A DNA stretch of 64,000 nucleotides, taken from Halobacillus alkaliphilus (GTDB lineage: Bacteria; Bacillota; Bacilli; Bacillales; Halobacillaceae). This document shows, in pieces, positions 35,474 through 44,673 of this stretch. The number at the start of each line of letters is the position of its first letter. The stretch's first letter is position 1. The translations under genes and the position numbers were made by a program. Below the pieces are notes generated by a model. That model did not search any database. It was not told the DNA's origin and saw only the letters and a list, made by a program, of their open reading frames with translations. The DNA lies in contig NZ_FOOG01000001.1 of NCBI RefSeq assembly GCF_900113125.1, positions 62,001-126,000 of the forward strand. The letters are read 5' to 3'.

Positions 35474-35495
35474 TAACTAAAGAGGGTGCGGAACG

Positions 35496-35942
35496 ATGAC
35501 TATAACTGAAAATCTGACCCAGGATATGAAAACTGCTATGAAAGCTCGTGACAAAGAAAAACTGTCTACGATCCGTATGGCTAGAGCTTCTTTGCAAAAT
35601 GAAGCGATTAAATTGGGGAAAGATTCATTAACTGAAGAAGAAGAATTAACTGTATTAACCCGTGAGGTTAAGCAGAGAAAAGATTCCCTCCACGAATTTA
35701 AAGAAGCTGGACGCGAAGATCTTGTAGAAGGACTCGAGCGTGAAATTGAGATTTTACAAGTATATATGCCGAAACAGCTCTCAGATGAAGAACTTGATCA
35801 AGTTGTTCAAGAAACAATTCAAGAGGTAGGAGCTACATCGAAAAGTGACATGGGTAAAGTCATGAGTGCGGTAATGCCTAAAGTTAAAGGTAAAGCCGAT
35901 GGCTCCAAAGTCAATAAGCTTGTACTTCAGCAATTATCTTAA
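35496..35942 (+). CDS. yqeY: GatB/YqeY domain protein
   Basis: A 148-aa protein formed entirely by the YqeY fold (GatB-like tail domain). Visible motifs include [18 protein letters not shown] and the ending LPK-type tail [18 protein letters not shown]. The domain occurs in amidotransferase GatB and in tRNA-dependent enzymes, so a tRNA-linked role is suspected, but the stand-alone function is not established. It follows rpsU as in nearly all Bacilli. Confidence 0.93.
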   Translation: MTITENLTQDMKTAMKARDKEKLSTIRMARASLQNEAIKLGKDSLTEEEELTVLTREVKQRKDSLHEFKEAGREDLVEGLEREIEILQVYMPKQLSDEELDQVVQETIQEVGATSKSDMGKVMSAVMPKVKGKADGSKVNKLVLQQLS

Positions 35943-35946
35943 ATAT

Positions 35947-35979
35947 AAAGACCTCTCTTTTTAAAGAGAGGTCTTTTTA
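35947..35979 (+). terminator. Terminator of rpsU-yqeY
   Basis: AAAGACCTCTCTTT (35947-35960) and AAAGAGAGGTCTTT (35963-35976), followed by Ts. Confidence 0.92.
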
Positions 35980-35986
35980 TAATTTT

Positions 35987-36013
35987 TGAAACCTGGAGGA
36001 TGTTCTATTCGTA
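35987..36013 (+). promoter_or_regulatory. Sigma-W-type promoter of nfeD-floA
   Basis: TGAAAC (35987-35992), 17-bp spacer, CGTA (36010-36013). This matches the extracytoplasmic sigma-W consensus. The homologous B. subtilis operon yqeZ-floA-yqfB is sigma-W controlled. Confidence 0.82.
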
Positions 36014-36063
36014 TATGTAGTATTCCTTGGGAAAGCTAATAAGCATAAGGAGGTGATCGTTTA

Positions 36064-37422
36064 ATGAAAAAGACTTTTCGTTTATCCATAATCTTTTGCA
36101 TGGTAGTTTTAGCTGCTGGTTTGTCCATCTTTCACCTTTATTCTTCTGTTCACGCTCAGGGAGAAGGGGAGCAGGTTTATATTATTCCTGTACAAGATAC
36201 AGTTGAACGGGGAATGGCTGCTTTTCTAAAAAGGACCACGGAAGAAGCTGCTGAAAATGGTGTCGATCACATTATATTCGAAATAGATACACCTGGGGGC
36301 AGGGTAGATGCTGCTGGGGATATAGGTGAGATTTTTCAGGACCTTGATATCCCGAATACAGCTTTTGTCACTAGCCGTGCATATTCAGCAGGGTCTTATA
36401 TAGCTCTCAATGCGGATAATATTTATATGAAACCGCAAGCAACTATGGGTGCTTCAGGGGTAATAAACTCAGATGGTACAGCTGCTGATAAAAAAGCTCA
36501 GTCTGCCTGGATATCCTCAATGGTAGCTGCAGCTGAATCCAATGGACGGGATCCTATTTACGCCCGTGCAATGGCTGATAGTAGCATAGACCTTCCCGAA
36601 TATAACGCCGCTGAAGGAGAATTTCTAACACTTGGACCAAATGAAGCCGAAGAAGTAGGCTATGCAGAAGGTATTGTAGAAGATCGTGTTGAATTACTTA
36701 ATGAGTTAGGATTGTCTGAAGCAAAAGTAACTGAAAATAATCCTACCGTGGCAGAGAATTTAGCCAGATTTTTAACCGATCCGGTCGTCATTCCTATTTT
36801 GCTCTCCGTGGCAAGTCTCGGGCTGATTGTGGAGTTGTATTCCCCGGGGTTTGGAATACCGGGAATAATGGGACTGCTTTCACTCGTTTTATTCTTTTAT
36901 GGACACATTGTAGCAGGACTTGCTGGATATGAAGCTATTATTTTGCTAATACTTGGAATAGGCCTTGTTATAGCGGAAATCTTTTTACCAGGAGGTATTG
37001 CTGGAATTGCGGGAGTCGTTTCCATTGTAGCCTCTCTTATGCTTTCATCTGCAGATATGGGGCATATGGCTATGAGTATAGGAATAGCCTTAATTGCGAC
37101 CATTATTGTCTCCGTCATACTGTTTAAAACTATGGGGCTGGAGCGAGGTTTTTTCCGTCATATTATCCTTCAGGATTCTACCTCTGCAGAGAAAGGATAT
37201 TTATCCTCTACCAGTCGCTTAGAGTTGATTGGAATGGTTGGAGAAACCATGACTCCTCTCAGACCTGCAGGTACTGCGGTTTTCGATGGTGAACGCCTGG
37301 ATGTAGTAACTGAGGGAGGATTTGTTGGCACTGGACAATCGGTTAAAGTGTTGAAAACAGAAGGTTCCCGTATAGTAGTACGTGAGCTTTCATCAAAAGA
37401 GAAAGAGGAGGAGAAAGAATGA
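36064..37422 (+). CDS. yqeZ: NfeD family membrane serine protease-like protein (YqeZ)
   Basis: A 452-aa membrane protein. Order: signal peptide or anchor (residues 1-31), a ClpP-like protease domain ([15 protein letters not shown]; catalytic Ser in [12 protein letters not shown]), four to five transmembrane helices (about 240-355) and a soluble OB-fold NfeD domain at the C-terminus. NfeD proteins partner with flotillins in membrane microdomains. It is followed with an ATGA overlap by floA. AAGGAGGTGATC precedes ATG 36064. Cell-envelope stress control is implied by the sigma-W promoter. Confidence 0.94.
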   Translation: MKKTFRLSIIFCMVVLAAGLSIFHLYSSVHAQGEGEQVYIIPVQDTVERGMAAFLKRTTEEAAENGVDHIIFEIDTPGGRVDAAGDIGEIFQDLDIPNTAFVTSRAYSAGSYIALNADNIYMKPQATMGASGVINSDGTAADKKAQSAWISSMVAAAESNGRDPIYARAMADSSIDLPEYNAAEGEFLTLGPNEAEEVGYAEGIVEDRVELLNELGLSEAKVTENNPTVAENLARFLTDPVVIPILLSVASLGLIVELYSPGFGIPGIMGLLSLVLFFYGHIVAGLAGYEAIILLILGIGLVIAEIFLPGGIAGIAGVVSIVASLMLSSADMGHMAMSIGIALIATIIVSVILFKTMGLERGFFRHIILQDSTSAEKGYLSSTSRLELIGMVGETMTPLRPAGTAVFDGERLDVVTEGGFVGTGQSVKVLKTEGSRIVVRELSSKEKEEEKE

Positions 37423-38414
37423 CGTTACAAGAACTTATGCCAATTATTGTCATTGGTGTCATTATCATTGTATTAGCTGTATTATTTACTTTTATCCCGG
37501 TGATGCTTTGGATTAGCGCTTTAGCAGCTGGAGTCAAGATCAGTATTTTCACTCTAGTTGGTATGCGGTTACGAAGGGTTGTGCCTTCCAGAGTCATTAA
37601 TCCATTGATTAAAGCTCATAAGGCCGGTGTAAATGTAGATACCAACCAATTGGAAAGCCACTATTTAGCCGGTGGTAATGTCGACCGGGTGGTTAACGCG
37701 CTAATTGCTGCTCAGCGTGCAAATATTGAATTGAGTTTTGAGCGCTGCGCTGCGATTGACCTCGCAGGCCGTGATGTCTTGGAAGCTGTTCAAATGAGCG
37801 TAAATCCAAAAGTTATTGAAACCCCGTTTATTGCGGGGGTTGCTATGGATGGTATAGAAGTGAAAGCTAAAGCACGAATTACCGTACGTGCTAATATCGA
37901 CCGCTTAGTCGGTGGTGCGGGTGAAGATACAGTTATAGCCCGTGTAGGAGAAGGAATTGTATCGACAATTGGTTCAAGTAAAAGCCATAATAAAGTGTTG
38001 GAAAACCCTGATATGATCTCACAAAATGTATTAGGAAAAGGTTTAGATGCCGGGACGGCTTTTGAAATCTTATCTATAGATATTGCGGATATTGACATTG
38101 GTAAGAACATTGGTGCGATCCTGCAGACAGACCAGGCAGAAGCTGACAAAAATATTGCACAGGCTAAAGCCGAAGAACGCCGGGCTATGGCGATTGCTCA
38201 AGAACAAGAAATGCGCGCCCGCGTTCAGGAAATGCAGGCTAAAGTGGTGGAAGCTGAAGCTGAAGTTCCACAGGCTCTTGCAGAAGCTCTTCGTTCAGGA
38301 AAAATGGGCGTCATGGATTATATGAATTACCAAAATATTAATGCTGACACCGACATGAGAAATACACTTGGCAAAATGTCTGAGGGTGAGCAGGGCGAAG
38401 GTGAAGAAAGTTAA
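37419..38414 (+). CDS. floA: Flotillin-like protein FloA
   Basis: FloA scaffolds lipid microdomains and influences membrane fluidity and cell-wall synthesis. The 331-aa protein has an N-terminal hairpin membrane segment (about residues 6-35), an SPFH-type central domain ([20 protein letters not shown]), and a C-terminal EA-rich coiled-coil region ([20 protein letters not shown]). It overlaps nfeD by four bases and so is translationally coupled to it. Confidence 0.97.
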   Translation: MTLQELMPIIVIGVIIIVLAVLFTFIPVMLWISALAAGVKISIFTLVGMRLRRVVPSRVINPLIKAHKAGVNVDTNQLESHYLAGGNVDRVVNALIAAQRANIELSFERCAAIDLAGRDVLEAVQMSVNPKVIETPFIAGVAMDGIEVKAKARITVRANIDRLVGGAGEDTVIARVGEGIVSTIGSSKSHNKVLENPDMISQNVLGKGLDAGTAFEILSIDIADIDIGKNIGAILQTDQAEADKNIAQAKAEERRAMAIAQEQEMRARVQEMQAKVVEAEAEVPQALAEALRSGKMGVMDYMNYQNINADTDMRNTLGKMSEGEQGEGEES

Positions 38415-38444
38415 TCCCCTTGATTAGTGAAAAGGAGAATTATT

Positions 38445-38957
38445 ATGGGTGAACTTTTTGAACTATTATTCAGTAATTTTCTCATCGTAGCTGCTGTTAT
38501 AGGTGGTATCATTAGCTTTTTCAGCCGAATGGGAAATGATCAGGAAGATGAACGTAAACAAAATCGTCCGGAACCCTCCAGGTATCCAAGCGCACCTTCT
38601 GAGGAAGCGGAGGATCGAGGTCCTATAAGGACGGAAGCGGGTCAGAAAAATCTGCAGGAATATTATGAAGAACAACAGGAAAAAATCAAAGGGTATTCAA
38701 AAGATAAAGTTTCTCGAGACCCTCAGAGAACGTTCACGTACGAAACACCGAACAAGGACATTCATACCACTGGGAAGATCCAGGAAGGGCAAATGGAGCG
38801 TTATGTGCCCCAGGAAGACCATGTACCTGATCTTCCTAAACTTAAAAAATTAAATAAATGGGATAAGAAACGATTAGCTGAAGGGGTTCTTGCAGCAGAG
38901 ATTCTCGGGCAGCCCCGAGCGTATAAGCCTCATCAATCTCATCCAAGAAAAAGATAA
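38445..38957 (+). CDS. Membrane-anchored hypothetical protein downstream of floA
   Basis: A 170-aa protein with one N-terminal hydrophobic helix (about residues 4-25), then a hydrophilic charged body rich in Gln, Glu, Arg and Pro (SRYPSAPSEEAED region) and a C-terminal basic section (LKKLNKWDKKRLAEGVLAAE). I do not recognise a domain. It starts 31 bp after floA with AAAGGAG upstream and is closed by a strong terminator, so it is the third gene of the sigma-W operon. B. subtilis has the shorter yqfB at this place; homology to it is not evident. Confidence 0.8.
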   Translation: MGELFELLFSNFLIVAAVIGGIISFFSRMGNDQEDERKQNRPEPSRYPSAPSEEAEDRGPIRTEAGQKNLQEYYEEQQEKIKGYSKDKVSRDPQRTFTYETPNKDIHTTGKIQEGQMERYVPQEDHVPDLPKLKKLNKWDKKRLAEGVLAAEILGQPRAYKPHQSHPRKR

Positions 38958-38960
38958 ACG

Positions 38961-38998
38961 AAACGCACGAATTGTAGTGATACAATTCGTGCGTTTTT
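38961..38998 (+). terminator. Terminator of the nfeD-floA operon
   Basis: A 16-bp perfect stem (38961-38976 with 38981-38996), GTGA loop and a T-run. Confidence 0.93.
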
Positions 38999-39026
38999 CG
39001 TATAAATAAAAAGAGGGGGTAGTCGA

Positions 39027-39311
39027 ATGACTAAATGGCAAAAGCAAATCCGTACGTGGATCGGACGTTATTTCGATTTACCTTCCGATGTGATGCTTGA
39101 TTTACCCAGAATTACGACAATTGGGTCGATTCATGTGTACATAGAAAATCACACGGGTCTTTTGCATTTTTCTGATAATGAAGTAAGGATCCAATATAAG
39201 CGGGGCCAAGTGAAGATAATTGGAAAAGATCTCGGAGTAAAGATGATGCTGAAAGAAGAACTATTGCTAGAGGGAGAAATAAAATCGGTGGAATTCCTGC
39301 CTGAAGCTTAA
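39027..39311 (+). CDS. yqfC: Sporulation protein YqfC
   Basis: A 94-aa YabP/YqfC-family protein: DLPSDVMLDLPRITTIGSIH followed by ENHTGLLHFSDNEVRI. In B. subtilis yqfC-yqfD are expressed in the mother cell under sigma-E, and yqfD mutants sporulate poorly. AGAGGGGG precedes the ATG. CGTATAAAT just upstream (within 38998-39008) may be a poor sigma-E -10, but I do not call it. yqfD follows after 16 bp. Confidence 0.93.
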   Translation: MTKWQKQIRTWIGRYFDLPSDVMLDLPRITTIGSIHVYIENHTGLLHFSDNEVRIQYKRGQVKIIGKDLGVKMMLKEELLLEGEIKSVEFLPEA

Positions 39312-39327
39312 GGGGGAGTAGATGACT

Positions 39328-40509
39328 ATGAAAATGCAGCGTGACTTCTTTCAAGGCAGCATGAGAATTAAGGTACAAGGAAAAATGATTGAACCATTCC
39401 TCCAGGCATGCGTCCGAAGGGGAAGTGTAATTTCAAATATTAAGCGAGTCAATGAACATGAAGCAGTAATGACCATTAGACTTAGTGAATGGAAAACTTT
39501 CAGACAGTTACGGAGAAAGTATCGTTGTAAGCTTTCGATCTTGGAAGGAAGAGGCCTTCCGTTCTATTACAGGAAAATCACACAGAGAAAAGCTTTAATG
39601 GCCGCTTTCATGCTTTCCGTTATAGTCGTTTTTTTATTAGCTAATACACTTTGGTCTATTAAAATAGAAGGCTTGACTCCCGAGCTTGAAGCTAACGTCG
39701 AAAAAAAATTAAAAACCTACGGAGTTTCCCCGGGCAAGATGTCTATCGGTATGGATGACCCTAATGATATACAAAGAAAGCTGCTTGATGATATTCCTGA
39801 GCTTTTATGGATAGGAGTTAATAAGAAGGGGACAAGTTATCAGCTGTACGGTGTAGAAAAGACCAGACATGACACAAATAAGAACCTTCGTCCCTCTGAC
39901 TTGGTGGCAGAAAAAAAGGGCATGATAGTAAAAACGTTTATTGAAAAAGGAAGACCACTTGTGACGGTGAATGATGTAGTTAAAAAAGGCCAAAAACTGG
40001 CTACAGGGCAATTGGTAGAAGATAAAGATATACTTGTCCATACGGAGGGGGAGGTCATCGCTGAAACGTGGTATAAAGTCGATCAAAACCTTCCTATGAA
40101 CCAAGTACTTTTGCTTACTGACGGACTGGAAGTAAGAGAATACCAATTAAAAATTGGATCCTTAACTCTTCCTCTATGGGGATGGTGGGAGGGAGAGGGC
40201 TCACAATTTAGAAGTGAGAACGAAGAGACAAATTGGGAATGGTTCGGGTGGAAGTCACCGATTGACCTAAAAGCCATTCACCATTATGAAGTAGACGGAA
40301 AAAAATATGCACAATCCAAAAATAAGATTCAAGAATTGGGAATTATAACGGCAAGAGAAAGCTTGAATCAATACCTTGGAAAAGAGGCTGAAATCATGAA
40401 AGAAAAAGTTTTGCACCTTCGTGAGGAGAATGGTAAAGTAAAATTAATCCTATTATTCAAAGTTCATGAAAACATAGCAGTGACCAAGTATATAAGTCAA
40501 GGAGATTGA
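39328..40509 (+). CDS. yqfD: Sporulation protein YqfD
   Basis: A 393-aa stage IV sporulation protein. It has an N-terminal soluble section, one transmembrane helix at about residues 92-110 (LMAAFMLSVIVVFLLANTLW), a POTRA-like extracytoplasmic segment (IKIEGLTPELEANVEKKLK) and a C-terminal domain. ATG 39328 is preferred to ATG 39322 because GGGGGAG is then at nine bases. It is coupled to yqfC and followed by phoH whose ribosome binding site overlaps its end. Confidence 0.93.
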   Translation: MKMQRDFFQGSMRIKVQGKMIEPFLQACVRRGSVISNIKRVNEHEAVMTIRLSEWKTFRQLRRKYRCKLSILEGRGLPFYYRKITQRKALMAAFMLSVIVVFLLANTLWSIKIEGLTPELEANVEKKLKTYGVSPGKMSIGMDDPNDIQRKLLDDIPELLWIGVNKKGTSYQLYGVEKTRHDTNKNLRPSDLVAEKKGMIVKTFIEKGRPLVTVNDVVKKGQKLATGQLVEDKDILVHTEGEVIAETWYKVDQNLPMNQVLLLTDGLEVREYQLKIGSLTLPLWGWWEGEGSQFRSENEETNWEWFGWKSPIDLKAIHHYEVDGKKYAQSKNKIQELGIITARESLNQYLGKEAEIMKEKVLHLREENGKVKLILLFKVHENIAVTKYISQGD

Positions 40510-40511
40510 GT

Positions 40512-41474
40512 ATGCCGGAAGATTTAAAAACAATGGACATTCAATTAGATAATACAACGGAAGCGCTGGCCCTGTTTGGGACAGAAGATAGAAATTTAAA
40601 GCAGATCGAAGAACAATTAAAAGTAACCATTATCTCAAGAGGTGAAACGGTTCGAGTGTCCGGACAAGCCGAGCAGGTCCAATTAGTGGAGGATATTCTT
40701 CATTCTGTGCTTGCTATTATTCGTAAAGGATTAACCATTACGGAAAGAGATATTGTGTATGCAGTAGAACTAGCTAAAAAAGGTAAAATAAATCAATTCG
40801 AAGCTTTATTTGAAGATGAAATCACAAGAAACAGTAAAGGTAAATCAATTCGTGTAAAAACACTTGGACAAAGAAACTACATCTCTGCTATTAAGAACAA
40901 TGATTTAGTTTTCGGTATTGGCCCAGCAGGGACAGGTAAAACTTATCTGGCCGTCGTTATGGCAGTAAATGCTTTGAAAAATGGTGATGTAAAACGAATC
41001 ATTTTAACTCGACCAGCAGTTGAAGCTGGCGAAAGTCTAGGATTTTTACCTGGAGACTTAAAGGAAAAGGTGGATCCTTACCTCCGACCGCTTTACGACT
41101 CCCTTCATGATGTATTTGGAACGGAACATACCGCACGTCTCATTGATCGAGGTACGATTGAAATAGCTCCTCTTGCTTACATGCGAGGGCGTACCCTGGA
41201 TGATGCCTTTGCGATCTTGGATGAAGCTCAAAATACCACACCAGAACAGATGAAGATGTTTCTGACACGTCTTGGATTTGGTTCCAAAATGATTATTACA
41301 GGTGATATTACTCAAGTTGACCTCCCCAAAGGGGTGAAGTCAGGCTTGAAGGTTGCAGAAGAAAAGCTCGGCAAAGTAAAGGGCTCTGCCTTCATTCATT
41401 TAGATCAATCTGATGTAGTTAGACATCCGTTAGTACAGCGGATCATCGACGCTTATGAGAAAGATAATTCCTAA
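40512..41474 (+). CDS. phoH: PhoH family ATPase
   Basis: A 320-aa PhoH-family P-loop ATPase, likely a cytosolic RNA helicase-like protein. It has an N-terminal KH-like region (LKVTIISRGETVRVSG), Walker A GPAGTGKTYLA (about residues 135-145), FAILDEAQNT as Walker B, and KMIITGDITQVDLP. The physiological target is not settled; genomic coupling with ybeY points to RNA processing. ATG 40512 is seven bases after AAGGAG. In B. subtilis pgpH (yqfF) follows; here there is none. Confidence 0.95.
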   Translation: MPEDLKTMDIQLDNTTEALALFGTEDRNLKQIEEQLKVTIISRGETVRVSGQAEQVQLVEDILHSVLAIIRKGLTITERDIVYAVELAKKGKINQFEALFEDEITRNSKGKSIRVKTLGQRNYISAIKNNDLVFGIGPAGTGKTYLAVVMAVNALKNGDVKRIILTRPAVEAGESLGFLPGDLKEKVDPYLRPLYDSLHDVFGTEHTARLIDRGTIEIAPLAYMRGRTLDDAFAILDEAQNTTPEQMKMFLTRLGFGSKMIITGDITQVDLPKGVKSGLKVAEEKLGKVKGSAFIHLDQSDVVRHPLVQRIIDAYEKDNS

Positions 41475-41498
41475 GGCCCTTTATACGGGCCTTATTTT
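41472..41498 (+). terminator. Terminator of phoH
   Basis: TAAGGCCC (41472-41479) pairs with GGGCCTTA (41487-41494) with a 7-nt loop, followed by a T-rich stretch. Confidence 0.82.
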
Positions 41499-41707
41499 AT
41501 TTCGTTTCATGGAGAAAGATTAGAGTTATTTACATAGGAAAAGCTTGGATTACGTTAAATTTATTTTTTGCTGGGTGGATTTGTTTTCCTTCTCTCTTGG
41601 AGGTATCATGGTCTATAAGAACTTATATTATTAAAGAAATCCAAAATGTCTACGTTGTTTAGGAAAGTTAGGACGTGGGTAATACATCCAACAGTCATTA
41701 GCTATCT
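41499..41707. other. Non-coding gap where pgpH is expected
   Basis: About 200 bp with frequent stops in every frame and no gene that I can support. In B. subtilis the c-di-AMP phosphodiesterase gene pgpH occupies this place. No clear 7TM-HD remnant is readable. Confidence 0.5.
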
Positions 41708-41736
41708 TTGATGAAAATAACCGAAGAAGCTATAAT
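41708..41736 (+). promoter_or_regulatory. Sigma-A promoter of ybeY-dgkA-era
   Basis: TTGATG (41708-41713), 17-bp spacer, perfect TATAAT (41731-41736), 72 bp before ybeY. Confidence 0.8.
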
Positions 41737-41807
41737 AAACCATTGTATAAATTACATTCCTGAATACAGCATGGTTAGTAAAAATTGCAGCTTGAGGAGG
41801 AAATAGT

Positions 41808-42278
41808 ATGATTCAAATCGATTTTCAAGATGAAACCAATTCAGTCGATGAAGCTTATGTGGATTTAATTCAACGCATCATTCGTTTTGCAGGCGATAAA
41901 GAGGGTGTACAACCGGACGCTGAAGTTTCAATAAGTTTTGTTGATAACAACGAGATTCAAGAAATTAATCGAAATTATCGTCAGAAAGATCAGCCTACTG
42001 ACGTAATTTCTTTTGCTATGCAGGAAGAAGGAGAAGGCGAAACAAAAATTCTCAGCGAAGATCTTCCTCTCATGCTTGGCGATATTGTGATTTCTTTAGA
42101 TAAGGCGAAGGAACAGGCTGAAGATTACGGTCATTCTCTAGACAGAGAATTAGGTTTCTTAGCCCTTCACGGCTTTTTGCATTTATTAGGATATGATCAT
42201 GAAAATGAAGAAGAGGAAAAAGCGATGTTTAATAGACAAGAGGAAATCCTTCATGAGTTCGGACTTGAAAGGGCATAA
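41808..42278 (+). CDS. ybeY: Endoribonuclease YbeY
   Basis: YbeY is a metal-dependent RNase involved in 16S rRNA 3'-end maturation and ribosome quality control. The 156-aa protein contains the zinc motif HGFLHLLGYDH and the upstream RQKDQPTDVISFAM. It starts at ATG 41808 after GAGGAGG. The last 26 bp overlap dgkA. Together with era it forms a conserved rRNA-processing unit. Confidence 0.97.
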   Translation: MIQIDFQDETNSVDEAYVDLIQRIIRFAGDKEGVQPDAEVSISFVDNNEIQEINRNYRQKDQPTDVISFAMQEEGEGETKILSEDLPLMLGDIVISLDKAKEQAEDYGHSLDRELGFLALHGFLHLLGYDHENEEEEKAMFNRQEEILHEFGLERA

Positions 42279-42633
42279 AAAAAAGAAGTCCATCGGCTTT
42301 CGTTTTGCATGGAATGGGATAAAGGAAGTTTGGAGTGCAGAAAGAAACTTTCGCATTCATTTGATTGCCGGAGTTCTATGTATAGCAGCAGGTGCAGGTT
42401 TAAGAGTATCTACGGTGGAGTGGGCACTGCTTATCATTGTGATGGCCATTGTCATTACCCTGGAGATGATTAATTCAAGTATCGAGCGGGTGATGGACTA
42501 CCTGGCACCTCAATACCACCCGCTTGCAGGTCTTGTGAAGGATATTGCTGCAGGAGCTGTATTAATAGCTAGTATTGCTTCGTTAATTGTAGGGGCGTTT
42601 ATCTTTGTCCCACGCTTGATCACCTTATTTTAA
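42253..42633 (+). CDS. dgkA: Diacylglycerol/undecaprenol kinase
   Basis: A 126-aa integral membrane kinase of the DgkA family. In Gram-positives this enzyme phosphorylates undecaprenol, recycling the peptidoglycan lipid carrier. It has three transmembrane helices, SAERNFRIH and the active-site segment LEMINSSIERVMDYL with the catalytic Glu. ATG 42253 is the likely start, inside the ybeY 3' end, with GAGG ten bases upstream. A longer frame from 42193 is out of keeping with the family. The cdd gene that normally follows in B. subtilis is absent. Confidence 0.92.
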   Translation: MSSDLKGHKKKKSIGFRFAWNGIKEVWSAERNFRIHLIAGVLCIAAGAGLRVSTVEWALLIIVMAIVITLEMINSSIERVMDYLAPQYHPLAGLVKDIAAGAVLIASIASLIVGAFIFVPRLITLF

Positions 42634-42711
42634 TGCATGAAGAAATAAATGGAATTTTTATAGTGAATTTAGAAATAAAGAAGTGACGTAAGAAACATTG
42701 GAGGCTCAACT

Positions 42712-43617
42712 ATGAATGAAGATTTCAAGTCTGGCTTCGTCACGATTGTGGGTAGACCTAATGTAGGTAAGTCTACTTTTATGAACCGCGTAATTGGAGA
42801 AAAAATCGCAATTATGAGTGACAAGCCACAAACAACCAGGAATAAAATTCAAGGGGTTATGACAGATAAGGAGTCTCAAATCGTCTTTATCGATACTCCA
42901 GGTATTCATAAACCTAAGCATAAGCTCGGAGACTATATGGTCAATGTAGCGGAGAATACATTAAACGAAGTGGATGCTATTCTTTTTATGATCAATGCCG
43001 AAGAAGGATACGGCCGTGGTGACCAATTTATTATTGATCGTTTGCAGCGTGTAAATCAGCCTGTATTTTTAATTATTAATAAAATAGATCAAGTACATCC
43101 AGATCAGTTGCTGCCTCTTATTGAGCAGTACAAGGAAAAACTGGATTTTGAAGAAATCATTCCTATTTCTGCGCTAGAAGGTAATAACGTTAATCATTTG
43201 CTTAATGTATTAAAAGGTCATTTACCCGAAGGGCCCCAATTTTATCCTGAAGATCAAATCACAGATCATCCTGAAAGGTTCGTAATCAGTGAATTTATCC
43301 GGGAGAAAGTATTGCACTTAACTCATGAAGAAATCCCGCATTCTATAGCTGTAGTAATTGAAGGAATTGAGCCCAGAGAAAATAAGAATGCTGTTTATAT
43401 ACAGGCTGCGATAATAGTAGAAAGAAAGTCGCAAAAAGGGATTATTATAGGTAAGCAGGGAAGTATGCTCAAGGAAATAGGCAAACGCGCCAGACATGAT
43501 ATTGAATCTTTATTGGGCAGCAAAGTCTTTTTAGAACTTTGGGTAAAAGTTCAGAAAGACTGGAGAAACCGCCAAGTACAGCTTAGTGATTTTGGATATA
43601 ACGAAGAAGATTATTAA
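42712..43617 (+). CDS. era: Ribosome assembly GTPase Era
   Basis: Era couples 16S rRNA 3'-end binding to 30S maturation. The 301-aa protein has GRPNVGKST (G1), DTPGIHKP (G3), NKID (G4) and a C-terminal KH domain with [19 protein letters not shown]. It is 78 bp downstream of dgkA with its own GGAGG. Proximity to ybeY and recO is the standard Bacillus order. Confidence 0.98.
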   Translation: MNEDFKSGFVTIVGRPNVGKSTFMNRVIGEKIAIMSDKPQTTRNKIQGVMTDKESQIVFIDTPGIHKPKHKLGDYMVNVAENTLNEVDAILFMINAEEGYGRGDQFIIDRLQRVNQPVFLIINKIDQVHPDQLLPLIEQYKEKLDFEEIIPISALEGNNVNHLLNVLKGHLPEGPQFYPEDQITDHPERFVISEFIREKVLHLTHEEIPHSIAVVIEGIEPRENKNAVYIQAAIIVERKSQKGIIIGKQGSMLKEIGKRARHDIESLLGSKVFLELWVKVQKDWRNRQVQLSDFGYNEEDY

Positions 43618-43714
43618 GAGTTGGAAAATATTAAGTCTTATGATTTCACCTTTAAGAAGCATGCTAATGATGTAATTCCGATGCTCAGTGAATATAAGAA
43701 AGGCGGTGTTTCTT

Positions 43715-43867
43715 TTGCTCGAAAACCTTCCATGGAATGTATTCAGACAAACAGGAAACATTGAAACTTATTTATTGATGAAGGAAATGAAGGAACAAAA
43801 TCAGCAATCTCCTGAACATCAAGCTTCCTCTATCGAACAGGAGTCTCAAGAGGACTTAAATTTGTAA
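43715..43867 (+). CDS. yqzL: YqzL family small protein
   Basis: A 50-aa protein starting MLENLPWNVFRQTGNIETYL, then LMKEMKEQ and an acidic, Gln-rich tail. The W-x-F-x-QTGNI-TYLL-KE pattern and the position between era and recO match YqzL, whose function is unknown. The start is TTG 43715, six bases after AAAGGCGGTG. It is too short for routine ORF finding. The stop is 21 bp before recO. Confidence 0.88.
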   Translation: MLENLPWNVFRQTGNIETYLLMKEMKEQNQQSPEHQASSIEQESQEDLNL

Positions 43868-43888
43868 GACTAAAAGCAGGTGAGTGCT

Positions 43889-44632
43889 TTGTTAGAAAAG
43901 ATCGAAGGCATTGTTATCCGGACGAGAGATTACGGGGAGACCCATAAGATTATTACGCTTTTTACACGTGAAAAGGGAAAAATAGGGGTGATGGCCCGCG
44001 GGGCTAAAAAACCTAAGAGCCGCACCTCCTCTGTAACCCAGCCATTTATTCATGGGATGTATTTAATTCAGATAGGATCGGGACTGGGATCTTTGAGTCA
44101 GGGAGAAATGCTCTCCTCCCTGCGCTCAATACGCGAAGATATTGTAAAAACCGCTTACGCCTCTTATCTGGCGGAACTTGTCGACAAGTTGATAGATGAA
44201 AAACAGCCGGATCCATTTATGTATGAGCAATTTCTTCAGACCTTGCTCTGGATGAATGAGGGGAAAGATGCAGCAGTATTATCGATGATTTATGAACTTA
44301 AATTATTTAAAAAAGCTGGTTTTTCTCCAGTGGTAGATCATTGTATAAATTGCGGCAGTCAAGAAGGACCTTATTCCTTCTCCATTCGTGAAGGGGGGCT
44401 CCTTTGTTACCGTTGCAAGCACAAAGATCCAAACGCCTATGGACTGCCGGATCCTTTGCCTAAACTATTACGTATCTTTGTACATATGGATGTTAAACGG
44501 CTGGGGCAGATTTCCATGAAAGAGAAGAACAAAAAGATATTGCGTTTAATTATGGATGAATATTATGATCAGTACGGTGGGTATTTAATTAAATCGAAAA
44601 AGTTCTTGAAACAATTAGATTTGTTTACATGA
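43889..44632 (+). CDS. recO: DNA repair protein RecO
   Basis: RecO helps RecF and RecR to load RecA at SSB-coated gaps. The 247-aa protein starts MLEKIEGIVIRTRDYGETHK, followed by the OB-fold, an all-helical middle and a zinc motif (CINCGSQ and CYRCK). TTG 43889 matches the family N-terminus and follows GCAGGTGAG; a GTG nine bases upstream overlaps that ribosome binding site. No terminator is clear before the glyQS promoter. Confidence 0.95.
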   Translation: MLEKIEGIVIRTRDYGETHKIITLFTREKGKIGVMARGAKKPKSRTSSVTQPFIHGMYLIQIGSGLGSLSQGEMLSSLRSIREDIVKTAYASYLAELVDKLIDEKQPDPFMYEQFLQTLLWMNEGKDAAVLSMIYELKLFKKAGFSPVVDHCINCGSQEGPYSFSIREGGLLCYRCKHKDPNAYGLPDPLPKLLRIFVHMDVKRLGQISMKEKNKKILRLIMDEYYDQYGGYLIKSKKFLKQLDLFT

Positions 44633-44638
44633 TCTCGA

Positions 44639-44667
44639 TTGACATTCGTTTATTTATTCAGTATGAT
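44639..44667 (+). promoter_or_regulatory. Sigma-A promoter of glyQS
   Basis: Perfect TTGACA (44639-44644), 17-bp spacer, TATGAT (44662-44667). Confidence 0.87.
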
Positions 44668-44673
44668 TCAACT

